Below, piece by piece: positions 56,668 to 64,000 of a DNA stretch of 64,000 nucleotides; the first letter of the stretch is position 1; each line of letters opens with the position of its first letter. The DNA comes from Natronomonas salsuginis (lineage in GTDB: Archaea > Halobacteriota > Halobacteria > Halobacteriales > Haloarculaceae): contig NZ_QKNX01000008.1 in the NCBI RefSeq assembly GCF_005239135.1, positions 1 through 64,000 of the forward strand. Reading direction: 5' to 3'. The notes beneath the pieces are model-generated. The model did no database searches. It was not told the DNA's origin and saw only the letters and a list, made by a program, of their open reading frames with translations. Position numbers and translations under genes: made by a program.

Positions 56668-57384
56668 ATGAGCACGATCGCCTTTTTCCGGCCGGCCGAT
56701 GATCGGGCCGAGTCGGCCGCGGAGTTCATCGGATCGCTGGGTGCGGAGCCGCTCTCGGATCCGATGTTGGCCGTCGAACCGACGGGCGACACGCCACGGA
56801 CGGACGCCGCGATCACGATCCTGACGAGCAAGACCGGCGCGGAACTCGTCGCCGAGACCGACTGGACGCCCGGCGGCGAGCTGGCCGCCATCGGCACGCC
56901 GACCGCTGAGGCGCTCGAAGCTGTGGGATACACCGTCGATCGCCTCCCGTCGGAGTTCTCCTCGTCGGGGCTCGTGTCGGAACTGGGGGCCGATGCGCCG
57001 GGCGCGTCGATCGAAGTCGCTCGCTCCGATCACGGCTCCGACGTCCTCACCGACGGGCTGAACGACGCTGGCGCGTACGTCCACGAAACCGTTCTGTATC
57101 GGCTGGTTCGTCCCGACGGCGCGGGTGCGTCGACCGTCGCCGCGGCCGAGGGCGACCTTGGCGGCGTCTGCTTCACCTCCTCGCTGACGGTCGAACACTT
57201 CCTGGCGGCGGCCGACGACCGCGGTCTCCGGCGCGAGGCGATCGACGGGTTGAACCGCGCCGTCGTCGGTGCGATCGGCGAACCGACCCGAGAGACCGCC
57301 GAGGCGCTCGGCGTCGACGTCGATGTCGTCCCCGAAACGGCGCAGTTCGACGCGTTGGCCGAAGCCGTCGTCGATCGATTGTAG
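56668..57384 (+). CDS. hemD: Uroporphyrinogen-III synthase
   Basis: Closes and inverts the tetrapyrrole ring. It is 238 residues, sequence-variable as usual for HemD. Two-lobe structure is visible, with AAIGTPTAEALEAVGYTVD, DVLTDGLNDAGAYVHETVLY and CFTSSLTVEHFLAAADDRG. The order hemC-cobA-hemD supports the call. Start ATG 56668, 41 bp after cobA. Confidence 0.9.
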   Translation: MSTIAFFRPADDRAESAAEFIGSLGAEPLSDPMLAVEPTGDTPRTDAAITILTSKTGAELVAETDWTPGGELAAIGTPTAEALEAVGYTVDRLPSEFSSSGLVSELGADAPGASIEVARSDHGSDVLTDGLNDAGAYVHETVLYRLVRPDGAGASTVAAAEGDLGGVCFTSSLTVEHFLAAADDRGLRREAIDGLNRAVVGAIGEPTRETAEALGVDVDVVPETAQFDALAEAVVDRL

Positions 57385-57440
57385 CGCGATCGGCCGGCCG
57401 CGAAAGGAGGGCTTTTGCCGCCCCGGAACGACCCACGCAC

Positions 57441-58439
57441 ATGGACGGGCCGCTTTGGACGGACCTACACGCTCCGGACCACTCGGAGCTTCCGCAATCG
57501 GAGGTTCGTGACCACCTCGAGCGCGCGGTTTCGGAACCGATGAACCTCGTCGTGTTCGGCCCACGCGGCGTCGGCAAGACGGCCGCCGTGCGCGCGCTCG
57601 CACGCGAAACACACGCCGACCCCGACAACGACTTCGTCGTCATCAACGTCGCCGACTTCTTCAACCGGACGAAAACGGAGATAAAAAACGACGAGCGCTT
57701 CGGCGGCTTTCTGCAGGGTCGATCGAGCCTCTCGAAGCGCGATATGATCAGCCACGTGCTAAAAGAGCAGGCCTCTTACCGCCCGGTGTCGGGCGATTTC
57801 CGCACGATCTTGCTCGACAACGCCGAGGCGATCCGCGAGGACTTTCAGCAGGCGTTGCGCCGGGTGATGGAGCGACACTACGAGGCGACGCAGTTCGTCA
57901 TCGCGACCCGTCAGCCGTCGAAGCTCATCCCGCCGATCGAGTCGCGCTGTTTCCCGATCGCGATGCGCGCGCCGACGCACGCCGAGACCGTCGAGGTCCT
58001 CGAACGGATCGTCTCCCGCGAGGGGGTCGAGTACGACGACGACGGCCTCGAATACGTCGCCGGCTACGGCGACGGTAACCTCCGGAAGGCGATTCTTAGT
58101 GCACAGACGGCTGCCGAGGACGCGGGCGCGGTGACGATGGATGCCGCATACGACGCGCTGGGGGACATCGGCATGCGAGATCGCCTCGAGTCGATCCTCG
58201 CGACGGCAGACGACGGCGAGTTTGAGGATGCCCGCGGCGGCCTCGACGAACTGATCTACGACGAGGGATACGACGGCGAGGAGATCCTGAGCGAACTCCT
58301 CGTCGCCGCCCGCGGTCGATACAGCGGCGACGCGCTCGCTCGCGTCCATCAACTCGCGGGCGAAATCGAGTTCGAACTCACCCAGGGTACGTCCGATCGC
58401 GTCCACCTCGGTCGGCTGCTCGCAGAGCTGAACCGATGA
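57441..58439 (+). CDS. rfcC: Replication factor C small-subunit-like clamp loader
   Basis: A 332-residue AAA+ clamp-loader subunit. Walker A is GPRGVGKT (residues 40-47). The Walker B box reads ILLDNAEA, with asparagine (127) instead of the catalytic glutamate. The SRC motif is ESRCFP near 173. The C-terminal collar helices are present. In haloarchaea with several small subunits this variant is probably a stimulatory or structural partner with reduced ATPase. The symbol follows that usage and is tentative. Confidence 0.85.
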   Translation: MDGPLWTDLHAPDHSELPQSEVRDHLERAVSEPMNLVVFGPRGVGKTAAVRALARETHADPDNDFVVINVADFFNRTKTEIKNDERFGGFLQGRSSLSKRDMISHVLKEQASYRPVSGDFRTILLDNAEAIREDFQQALRRVMERHYEATQFVIATRQPSKLIPPIESRCFPIAMRAPTHAETVEVLERIVSREGVEYDDDGLEYVAGYGDGNLRKAILSAQTAAEDAGAVTMDAAYDALGDIGMRDRLESILATADDGEFEDARGGLDELIYDEGYDGEEILSELLVAARGRYSGDALARVHQLAGEIEFELTQGTSDRVHLGRLLAELNR

Positions 58440-58915
58440 CGAACTTCGGTCAGATCGCGCCCGCCGAAGCGGTCTTCGGCGTCTGTCGTCCGGGCCACCT
58501 CGGCGAGAGCCTCAAGGAGTGGACGGCGACGCTCTCGACGGGAAACGTCGGTCGCGTCGTCTGTCTGCTCTCCGAGTCGGAGGCCAGACGCTACCAGTTG
58601 CCCGACGCCTACGCCGATCGGTTCGAGACGACGCACGCGCCGATCCGCGACAGACACCTGCCGGACGCCGACGTGCTCGAAACCGCCCTCGACGCGATCC
58701 GAACGGCCGACTCGGACGGCGACGGCTGCGTCCTCCACTGCAACGCTGGGCTCGGTCGAACCGGCGTCGTCGGGGCCGCGTGGCTGACGAGCGCTCGCGG
58801 CTATGAACCCGCGTCGGCGATCGAAACCGTCGAAAACGCCGGTCGTTCGCCGCGGGAGGCGGTCCGATGCGGCAACGCGACGGATGACGAGTTGCTCAGG
58901 TTGCTCGACCGATAG
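58436..58915 (+). CDS. Dual-specificity/tyrosine phosphatase-like protein
   Basis: A 159-residue protein with the phosphatase loop HCNAGLGRTG (C-x5-R) and a general-acid candidate aspartate in RDRHLPDAD. Coupled by ATGA to the RFC-like gene. Substrate unknown; the linkage may point to DNA-replication control, but only by location. Confidence 0.85.
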   Translation: MTNFGQIAPAEAVFGVCRPGHLGESLKEWTATLSTGNVGRVVCLLSESEARRYQLPDAYADRFETTHAPIRDRHLPDADVLETALDAIRTADSDGDGCVLHCNAGLGRTGVVGAAWLTSARGYEPASAIETVENAGRSPREAVRCGNATDDELLRLLDR

Positions 58916-58918
58916 CGG

Positions 58919-59875
58919 TTAGTCGAGGAGATGCACGTACCGGACCAACGAGGTGTGCACTCGACGATCGAACCGATCCGTGACCGTCCACCCGGCCGCC
59001 TCCGCGGCGTCGTTCCACGGCCGATCGCCGACGAGAACCGCCCGCGGGGCGGCGCGTCGAACTTCTCCGAGTGCCTCGCCGACGAGTTCCTCCAGTGATT
59101 CGCCCTCGATCTTCGATTGGCGGCCGTAGGGGGCGTCGAAGACCGCGCCGTCGAACCCCCCGTCGACGAACGGGAGCCGCGTCGCGTCGCCCCGGACGAC
59201 CGAGCCGGCGTCGAGATACGCCTCGAGGTTCCGGCGCGCCCCCCGGACCATCTTCTGTTGAGCGTCGACGCCGACGACGTCCGCCCCGGACAGACCGGCT
59301 TCGACGAGGATCCCGCCGGTTCCACACATCGGATCGAGGATCCGCTTTCCGGGTGCGGCCCCGGCGATGTTCGAGAGCGCCCGGGCGTCCATCGGATCCA
59401 TGCTCCCCGGCTGAAAGAACGGTTTGTCCGTCGGCTTGCGCGTCGAGAAGTCCCGGACGGTCTCGGTTTCGAGCCACCCCAACGCGGCCACGCCCTCCGA
59501 GAAGAGGGCGACGAGCGTCCAGTCGGGTTCGTCGAGGTCGACACCGAAGCCGCGATCGACGAGGACGCTCCCGAGTCGGCGTTCGATCGCTTGGGTGTCG
59601 ATTCCGGTCAGTCCCCGCACGTCGCGGGCTCGGACCGCCACCGTTCCCGTTCGCTCGATAGTCGCCGCCTGCAGCAGGGCGACCGCCGTCCCCACGTCGG
59701 GCTCGCAGGTCCCGATCAGTCGACAGACCCGACGGGTGTACGCGAGGGCGTCGGGTCGATCCACGCCTCGCGCCGTGGCCAGTCCGGGCGCGAGGAGTTC
59801 GACCGCCGAGCAGCGGCTTTCGGCCTCGCGAACCGCGAAGGCGTCCGAATCGCCCGCCAACTCCAACAGATACAC
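58919..59875 (-). CDS. trmG10: tRNA (guanine-10-N2) dimethyltransferase Trm-G10
   Basis: A 318-residue enzyme making m2G/m22G at position 10 of tRNA. A short THUMP region lies in the first 150 residues (VAVRARDVRGLTGIDTQAIERRLG). The Rossmann methyltransferase has DPMCGTGGILVEAGL and the catalytic DAPYGR. The stop is 3 bp from the convergent phosphatase stop. Confidence 0.93.
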   Translation of the reverse strand: MYLLELAGDSDAFAVREAESRCSAVELLAPGLATARGVDRPDALAYTRRVCRLIGTCEPDVGTAVALLQAATIERTGTVAVRARDVRGLTGIDTQAIERRLGSVLVDRGFGVDLDEPDWTLVALFSEGVAALGWLETETVRDFSTRKPTDKPFFQPGSMDPMDARALSNIAGAAPGKRILDPMCGTGGILVEAGLSGADVVGVDAQQKMVRGARRNLEAYLDAGSVVRGDATRLPFVDGGFDGAVFDAPYGRQSKIEGESLEELVGEALGEVRRAAPRAVLVGDRPWNDAAEAAGWTVTDRFDRRVHTSLVRYVHLLD

Positions 59876-59957
59876 GTCCGAACGTGTCCGGCCACGAAAG
59901 ATAAACGGCCCGGTCGGATTGCCGGCGCTACCTGATTCAAGGAGAGATCCCCGCTCT

Positions 59958-60752
59958 TTAGAGCGCGTCCCGCAAGGCAGCGTTCATCGCGTCGATCGGC
60001 GCGTCGCGTCCGGTCCAGATCTCGAACGCCTCGACGCCCTGAAACAGCAACATCCACGCGCCGTCGATCGTCGTCGCGCCGATGGCCCGCGCCTCGGTGA
60101 GCAGCCGGGTGTCGATCGGCGCGTAGACGGCGTCGAGCACTGCCAGCCCCCCGTGCAGCGCCGCCTTCGGCACCGGCGTCTCGTCCGATTCCATGCCCAC
60201 GCTCGTCGCGTTGACGAGCACGCTCGCATCGGCCAGCGCCGCGTCGAGAGCGTCGAGGCCGCTCGCACTCGCGTTCGGCTCGGCTTCGGCGAGCGATTCT
60301 GCGCGCTCGACGGTCCGGTTCGCGATGTGCACCTCCATCCCCGCGTCGGCGAGCGCGAACGCCGCGGCGCGACCGGCCCCGCCCGCACCGACGACGACCG
60401 CCCGACCCGAAAGCGCCACGTCGTGGTGCTCGAACGACCGGACGACGCCGGCGGCGTCCGTGTTGTACCCCGTCGGTTCACCGTCGAAGGCGACGGTGTT
60501 GACCGCGCCGATTCGCTCGGCGAGGGGGTCGGCGGCGACGACCGCCGCGACGTCCTGCTTGAACGGAATCGTCACGTTCAGCCCCGCGATCCCGAGCGCG
60601 TCCGCGCCGTCGATGACGCGCTCGATCGAGCCCCGTTCGGGCTCGAACGTCACGTAGCGAGCGTCTATCCCGCGCTCCTCGTAGGCCGCCTCGTGCATGG
60701 GCGGCGACACCGAGTGCCCGACCGGATTTCCGATGAGACCGAAGACCTGCAT
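59958..60752 (-). CDS. aroE: Shikimate dehydrogenase
   Basis: Reduces 3-dehydroshikimate in aromatic amino acid synthesis. It is 264 residues with [16 protein letters not shown], the catalytic lysine in [19 protein letters not shown] and NADP loop [14 protein letters not shown]. The gene is of usual length. Confidence 0.95.
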   Translation of the reverse strand: MQVFGLIGNPVGHSVSPPMHEAAYEERGIDARYVTFEPERGSIERVIDGADALGIAGLNVTIPFKQDVAAVVAADPLAERIGAVNTVAFDGEPTGYNTDAAGVVRSFEHHDVALSGRAVVVGAGGAGRAAAFALADAGMEVHIANRTVERAESLAEAEPNASASGLDALDAALADASVLVNATSVGMESDETPVPKAALHGGLAVLDAVYAPIDTRLLTEARAIGATTIDGAWMLLFQGVEAFEIWTGRDAPIDAMNAALRDAL

Positions 60753-60963
60753 ACGCGAGCGACCCCGCGAGCGGGCAAAAGGATTCCGCGATTCAGCTCT
60801 CGCCGTCCCGCTGGAACCATCGTTCTCCCGCCCGCTCGACGGTTGCTCCGGTGAGCGGCGGGACTGCGTTTAAACGAATCTCCTGGTATACCGTATGTCG
60901 GGATACGAAATCTACCTGAGGTCGGATCACACGGCCTTTGTTCACCGCTCTCCGAGAGTGAGT

Positions 60964-62289
60964 ATGCTCGCAGTCGTCGTCTCTCGCGCGGACGAAGCCT
61001 CCGAACACATCGGCGAACAGCTCCTCGACCTCGCAGAGTGGGACGAACTCGAGGACGAGCGCCGGTCGGACGCCAACGGCGGCGGCCGCTACTACCGAGC
61101 CGAGGGCGTCGAACTCCGGACGTTCGACGACCTCCACATTCACCTCGACGGCGTCGCGGCCACTTTCGACGATCCCGATCTGTTGGTCTTCGCCTCCCGC
61201 CACGCCGGCGACACCGGGCCGTTGCTCACCGCTCACGCCACCGGAAACTTCGGATCGGCCGAATACGGGGGCCGAGCGGGATCGCTCGCCCGCGCCGCGC
61301 CGAACGCCCTCTCGGTCGTTCGCGGCGCGCTCGAAACGCACGCGCCGTCAGGATACGACATCGGCGTCGAGTGTACCCACCACGGTCCGAGCACCGTCGG
61401 TTGTCCGTCGTTGTTCGTGGAGGTCGGGAGCGACGAACCGCAGTGGCACGATCCCGAGGCCGCCCGGGCGGTCGCGCGCGCGATCCTGGAGCTCCGCGGC
61501 GTCGCCCCCCACCGCGAACGGACGGTCGTCGGCTTCGGCGGCAGCCACTACGCCCCGCGGTTCGATCGTGCGCTGACCGAGACGGACTGGGGCGTCGGCC
61601 ACGTTGCGGCCGACTGGGCGCTCGACGAGCTGGGCGACCCCCGCGACGCGCGCGCCGTCGTCGCCAAGGCGTTCCAGATGAGCGGAAGCGAGTTTGCACT
61701 GCTCGACGGTTCCCACCCCGATCTCGAGGTCGCTATCGACGAGTTGGGGTTCGAACGCCTCTCCGAAACGTTCCTCCGGGAGACGACCGGCGTCTCCCTC
61801 GATCTCGTCGGGCGAATCGAACGAGCGCTCGGGTCGATCGATGACGGCACCCGACTCGGAGCGTCCGCGACGGCGCACGACGGCGAGTTCCTCACTCGAG
61901 ATCTCCCCGCGGAACTACTCGAGGAGGCCAACGGGATCGATCGCGGTGCCGTGCTGGAAGCAGTCGATTCGACCGCGATCGCCTACGAGACCGCTGATAG
62001 CGGCTCGCTCGTCGCCGGATCCATCGCGCTTTTCGACGCCGACGGATACCGCACCGTGATCCGCAAACTCGCGGCCGTCCTCGAGAAGAAATACGACGTC
62101 GTCGACGTACGGGATTCGGAGGTGTTCGTTCGGCGGGAGGCGTTCGATCCCGAACTCGCCCGGGCGGCCGGCGTCGAGGACGGCCCCGCGTTCGGGCGGC
62201 TTTCGGCCGGCGAAGCGGTCGAAGTCGACGGGGCGCAGGTCGCGCCCGCCGCCGTCCGAACGACGCGCGAGCGGTGCTTCGAGATCTGA
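60964..62289 (+). CDS. dtdA: D-aminoacyl-tRNA deacylase (archaeal/plant type)
   Basis: Hydrolyses D-aminoacyl-tRNA (DTD2 type). The 441-residue protein contains TGNFGSAEYGGR, YDIGVECTHHGPST, RTVVGFGGSHYAPRF and GVGHVAADWALDEL, the conserved core. The C-terminal 150 residues are a haloarchaeal extension. I chose ATG 60964 (MLAVVVSRADEAS) over 60895, whose extra 23 residues look uncoded. Confidence 0.92.
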   Translation: MLAVVVSRADEASEHIGEQLLDLAEWDELEDERRSDANGGGRYYRAEGVELRTFDDLHIHLDGVAATFDDPDLLVFASRHAGDTGPLLTAHATGNFGSAEYGGRAGSLARAAPNALSVVRGALETHAPSGYDIGVECTHHGPSTVGCPSLFVEVGSDEPQWHDPEAARAVARAILELRGVAPHRERTVVGFGGSHYAPRFDRALTETDWGVGHVAADWALDELGDPRDARAVVAKAFQMSGSEFALLDGSHPDLEVAIDELGFERLSETFLRETTGVSLDLVGRIERALGSIDDGTRLGASATAHDGEFLTRDLPAELLEEANGIDRGAVLEAVDSTAIAYETADSGSLVAGSIALFDADGYRTVIRKLAAVLEKKYDVVDVRDSEVFVRREAFDPELARAAGVEDGPAFGRLSAGEAVEVDGAQVAPAAVRTTRERCFEI

Positions 62290-62339
62290 CCCACCCGGCG
62301 GAATCCTCGACCGTTCCGGAGACCAAGCAATTGGGGCGT

Positions 62340-62918
62340 TCACCCGGGTAACAACAGGTTGAGAATCGCGACGACGATCCCCGCGAGACCCATCCGAACG
62401 CCGGCCACGATCACGTTTTGCTTCGAGACCGACCCGAGGTACGCCCCGAACAGGAACAACACGGCGACCCCGATTCCGACGGCGACGAAGACGGCTTCGA
62501 GCAGGCTGAAGACGACGCCGTGGAGGAGAAACGGCAGGAGGGGCAGGACGATACCGATGATCGGCCCGACGCCGCTCGCGATCGCGTTGATTTTTCGGGC
62601 GCTCGTCCGCCGCGATTGGGCCCTCGTGTCGCCGAGATCGGTCAGCATCGCCCGCTCGATCCGGTGCAGCTCGGCCCGCTTTTCGGCCCGCTCGATCTCC
62701 CAGACGCTCCAGACGCCCGAGGTTCCGAGCCCGACGGCCGCGCCGATTCCGATGGTGAAGACCGTTATCCCGTCCGTCACGCCGGACATGTACGCCCCGA
62801 CGACGACGCCGATGCTCGTCAGCGTCCCGTCGAACCCGTTTGAGATGAAGTATCGCCGGGAGATCGATCGCACGTCCTCGTCGTCGGTGAGCGCTCGGAG
62901 GGCGGACAGTCGACCCAT
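62340..62918 (-). CDS. VIT/CCC1-like membrane transporter
   Basis: A 192-residue protein with five membrane helices, starting near SISRRYFISNGFDGTLTSIGV, which carries the family's G-x-D-G-x3 pattern. A cytoplasmic helical hairpin (residues 78-100) lies between helices 2 and 3 in this family. Relatives move Fe or Mn ions. DUF211 lies 4 bp upstream on the same strand. Confidence 0.8.
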   Translation of the reverse strand: MGRLSALRALTDDEDVRSISRRYFISNGFDGTLTSIGVVVGAYMSGVTDGITVFTIGIGAAVGLGTSGVWSVWEIERAEKRAELHRIERAMLTDLGDTRAQSRRTSARKINAIASGVGPIIGIVLPLLPFLLHGVVFSLLEAVFVAVGIGVAVLFLFGAYLGSVSKQNVIVAGVRMGLAGIVVAILNLLLPG

Positions 62919-62921
62919 GGC

Positions 62922-63215
62922 TCAGCGGTCCTGAGGCGTTTTGACCCGCTCGACCGTTCGATCCCCGCAGACGACCTGATCGATCGAATGGACCGTTCCC
63001 CCGAGGTCGTTGACGGTCTCCTCGATCGCCGCCGCGTCGATCGCTTCGCCCTCGATCGTGAGTGTGAGATTCTGGACCTCGCGGTCGGTTTCGAGCAGCG
63101 TCACGTTGACGCCGTCGATACCGGCGTGGTCTGCGATCGCGGTGGCGACCACGATCGCATCGGGCTCGTGGGGTTTCAGGACGTCGAGGACGAGGCGGCG
63201 TATCTTGGTGTTCAT
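62922..63215 (-). CDS. DUF211 family protein
   Basis: A 97-residue ferredoxin-like-fold protein (MNTKIRRLVLDVLKPHEPD) with GVNVTLLETDREVQNLTLTIEG and the DLGGTVHSIDQVVCG end. It matches the archaeal DUF211 family. Adjacent to the VIT-like gene with a 3-bp gap. A metal-related role is possible by context only. ATG 63215 is preferred over the frame's 63236. Confidence 0.88.
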   Translation of the reverse strand: MNTKIRRLVLDVLKPHEPDAIVVATAIADHAGIDGVNVTLLETDREVQNLTLTIEGEAIDAAAIEETVNDLGGTVHSIDQVVCGDRTVERVKTPQDR

Positions 63216-63266
63216 AGTCACGCCATCGACCTGCACACGCTTAGTTCCGGGTCCGTCTCCCGATGA

Positions 63267-64000
63267 TCATCGGGACGGATCAGTTCCGGTGGTTCGTCGG
63301 ATGAGCGCGGCGATCGCGACGTAGATCGGGAGACACACGAGGAGTACGACGGCGATGATCCCCCAGTCGGTCAGACCGAGCGGGACGGTCCCGAAGTACT
63401 GATTGAGAGGCGTGTACAGCACGGCCAATTGAAGAACGGCCGACCCCGCGACCGCGGCTGCGAGCCACGGGTTCGACAGCGTCGGGGTCTCGCGCAGCCA
63501 GCGGATGACGTAGAGCTTCTCGAATTCGAGGAAGACGAAGCCGGTGAACACCATCGTCATCGCGTACGGCGTGACGACAGCTGCGCCCTCCAGCGCGAAC
63601 GCCATGAGCCCGAGCATGACGACCGTGGTGACGGCTCCGGTAGCGGCGATCACGCCGAGCATCCGACGCCCGACGATGCCCCGCTCGGGATCGCGCGGCG
63701 GTCGGTTCATCACGCCTTCGCCTTTCGGATCGGCACCGAGCGCCAGCGCCGGCAGACCGTCGGTCAACAGGTTGATCCAGAGCAGTTGCACGGCCGGCAA
63801 AATGAGGTAGCCGTACAGCGAAGCGATGAAGACGAGCGCGACCTCGGCGACGTTCGCACTGAGGAGATAGGCGACGAACTTCCAGATGTTGTCGAAGATG
63901 GCTCGGCCGCGTTCGACGGCCCGTTCAATCGTCTCGTAGTTGTCGTCCAGGAGGACGATATCCGACGCCTGTCTCGCGACGTCGGTGCCGCGGATCCCCA
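63267..64000 (-). CDS. P-type cation-transporting ATPase, C-terminal part
   Basis: The frame is open to the window end. It carries the region after the P domain: the DDNYETI segment, then LWINLLTDGLPALALGAD of the sixth transmembrane helix with the acidic ion-binding residue, and the last four hydrophobic helices. This is characteristic of the calcium-type P-type ATPases. The phosphorylation site lies outside the window, so the ion is not certain. Confidence 0.88.
   Translation of the reverse strand, partial: GIRGTDVARQASDIVLLDDNYETIERAVERGRAIFDNIWKFVAYLLSANVAEVALVFIASLYGYLILPAVQLLWINLLTDGLPALALGADPKGEGVMNRPPRDPERGIVGRRMLGVIAATGAVTTVVMLGLMAFALEGAAVVTPYAMTMVFTGFVFLEFEKLYVIRWLRETPTLSNPWLAAAVAGSAVLQLAVLYTPLNQYFGTVPLGLTDWGIIAVVLLVCLPIYVAIAALIRRTTGTDPSR

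Overview
The window is a GC-rich chromosomal stretch of a haloarchaeon (class Halobacteria). Proteins are very acidic. The gene set is archaeal: aIF2 gamma, Rpo7/Spt4, S24e/S27ae, a Kae1-Bud32 fusion, thermosome, TiaS, DtdA, Trm-G10 and an Smc/ScpA pair. Haloarchaeal markers are class III PHA synthase PhaEC and a HalOD1 domain relic. I cannot name the genus from sequence alone. Gene density is high and short operons with ATGA overlaps are common.

Layout. 1-5.8 kb: an HTTM membrane protein cut by the window edge, a four-CBS protein with an HPF/RaiA-like tail, a lipase and phaEC. 5.8-10.2 kb: accessory DNA next to tRNA-Phe. A 114-bp near-perfect direct repeat (3 mismatches) flanks about 3.6 kb of AT-richer DNA holding a frameshifted GTPase, a truncated gene and an AAA ATPase with a nuclease-like C-terminus. 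Beyond its left end lie a decayed tRNA-Phe copy and a zinc-ribbon coding relic. 10.2-20 kb: Fe-S photolyase, membrane protein, tRNA-Val with a tandem repeat array, DUF192 protein, ABC exporter, ATP-grasp ligase, nitrite/sulfite reductase, small proteins and tRNA-Lys. 20-26.5 kb: the translation/transcription cluster aIF2 gamma - PIN - Rpo7 - Spt4 - dephospho-CoA kinase - S24e - S27ae - Kae1/Bud32. 26.5-33.2 kb: HisRS, a coiled-coil protein, Smc, ScpA and a 38-aa ORF. 33-54 kb: phosphoribosyltransferase, PhzF, PEP synthase, MfnA-type decarboxylase, MetRS, NfeD-like protein, two SDRs, a thermosome subunit, glycosyltransferase, methyltransferase, HTH protein, NAPRTase, Rio1, citrate synthase, an AstE/AspA-like hydrolase, TiaS and an HTH regulator. 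54-64 kb: a HalOD1 pseudogene, hemC-cobA-hemD, an RFC small subunit with phosphatase, Trm-G10, AroE, DtdA, a VIT-like transporter, DUF211 and the C-terminal part of a P-type cation ATPase running off the edge.

The most unusual signal is non-coding. At tRNA-Phe and tRNA-Val the tRNA is followed by one or more 109-129 nt units. Each unit contains a second copy of the 3' end of that same tRNA, folded against an upstream complement. At the core of several units sits a small hairpin with a perfect 7-bp stem of variable sequence and an 11-nt loop of near-constant sequence (TCRCTYCGYTC on one strand). The same 7-11-7 hairpin sits inside a decayed tRNA-Phe copy and inside a 66-bp in-frame tandem repeat that lengthens the N-terminus of ScpA. 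Perfectly complementary arms that differ between copies around a fixed loop look like a spreading or repeatedly generated small element that favours tRNA ends.
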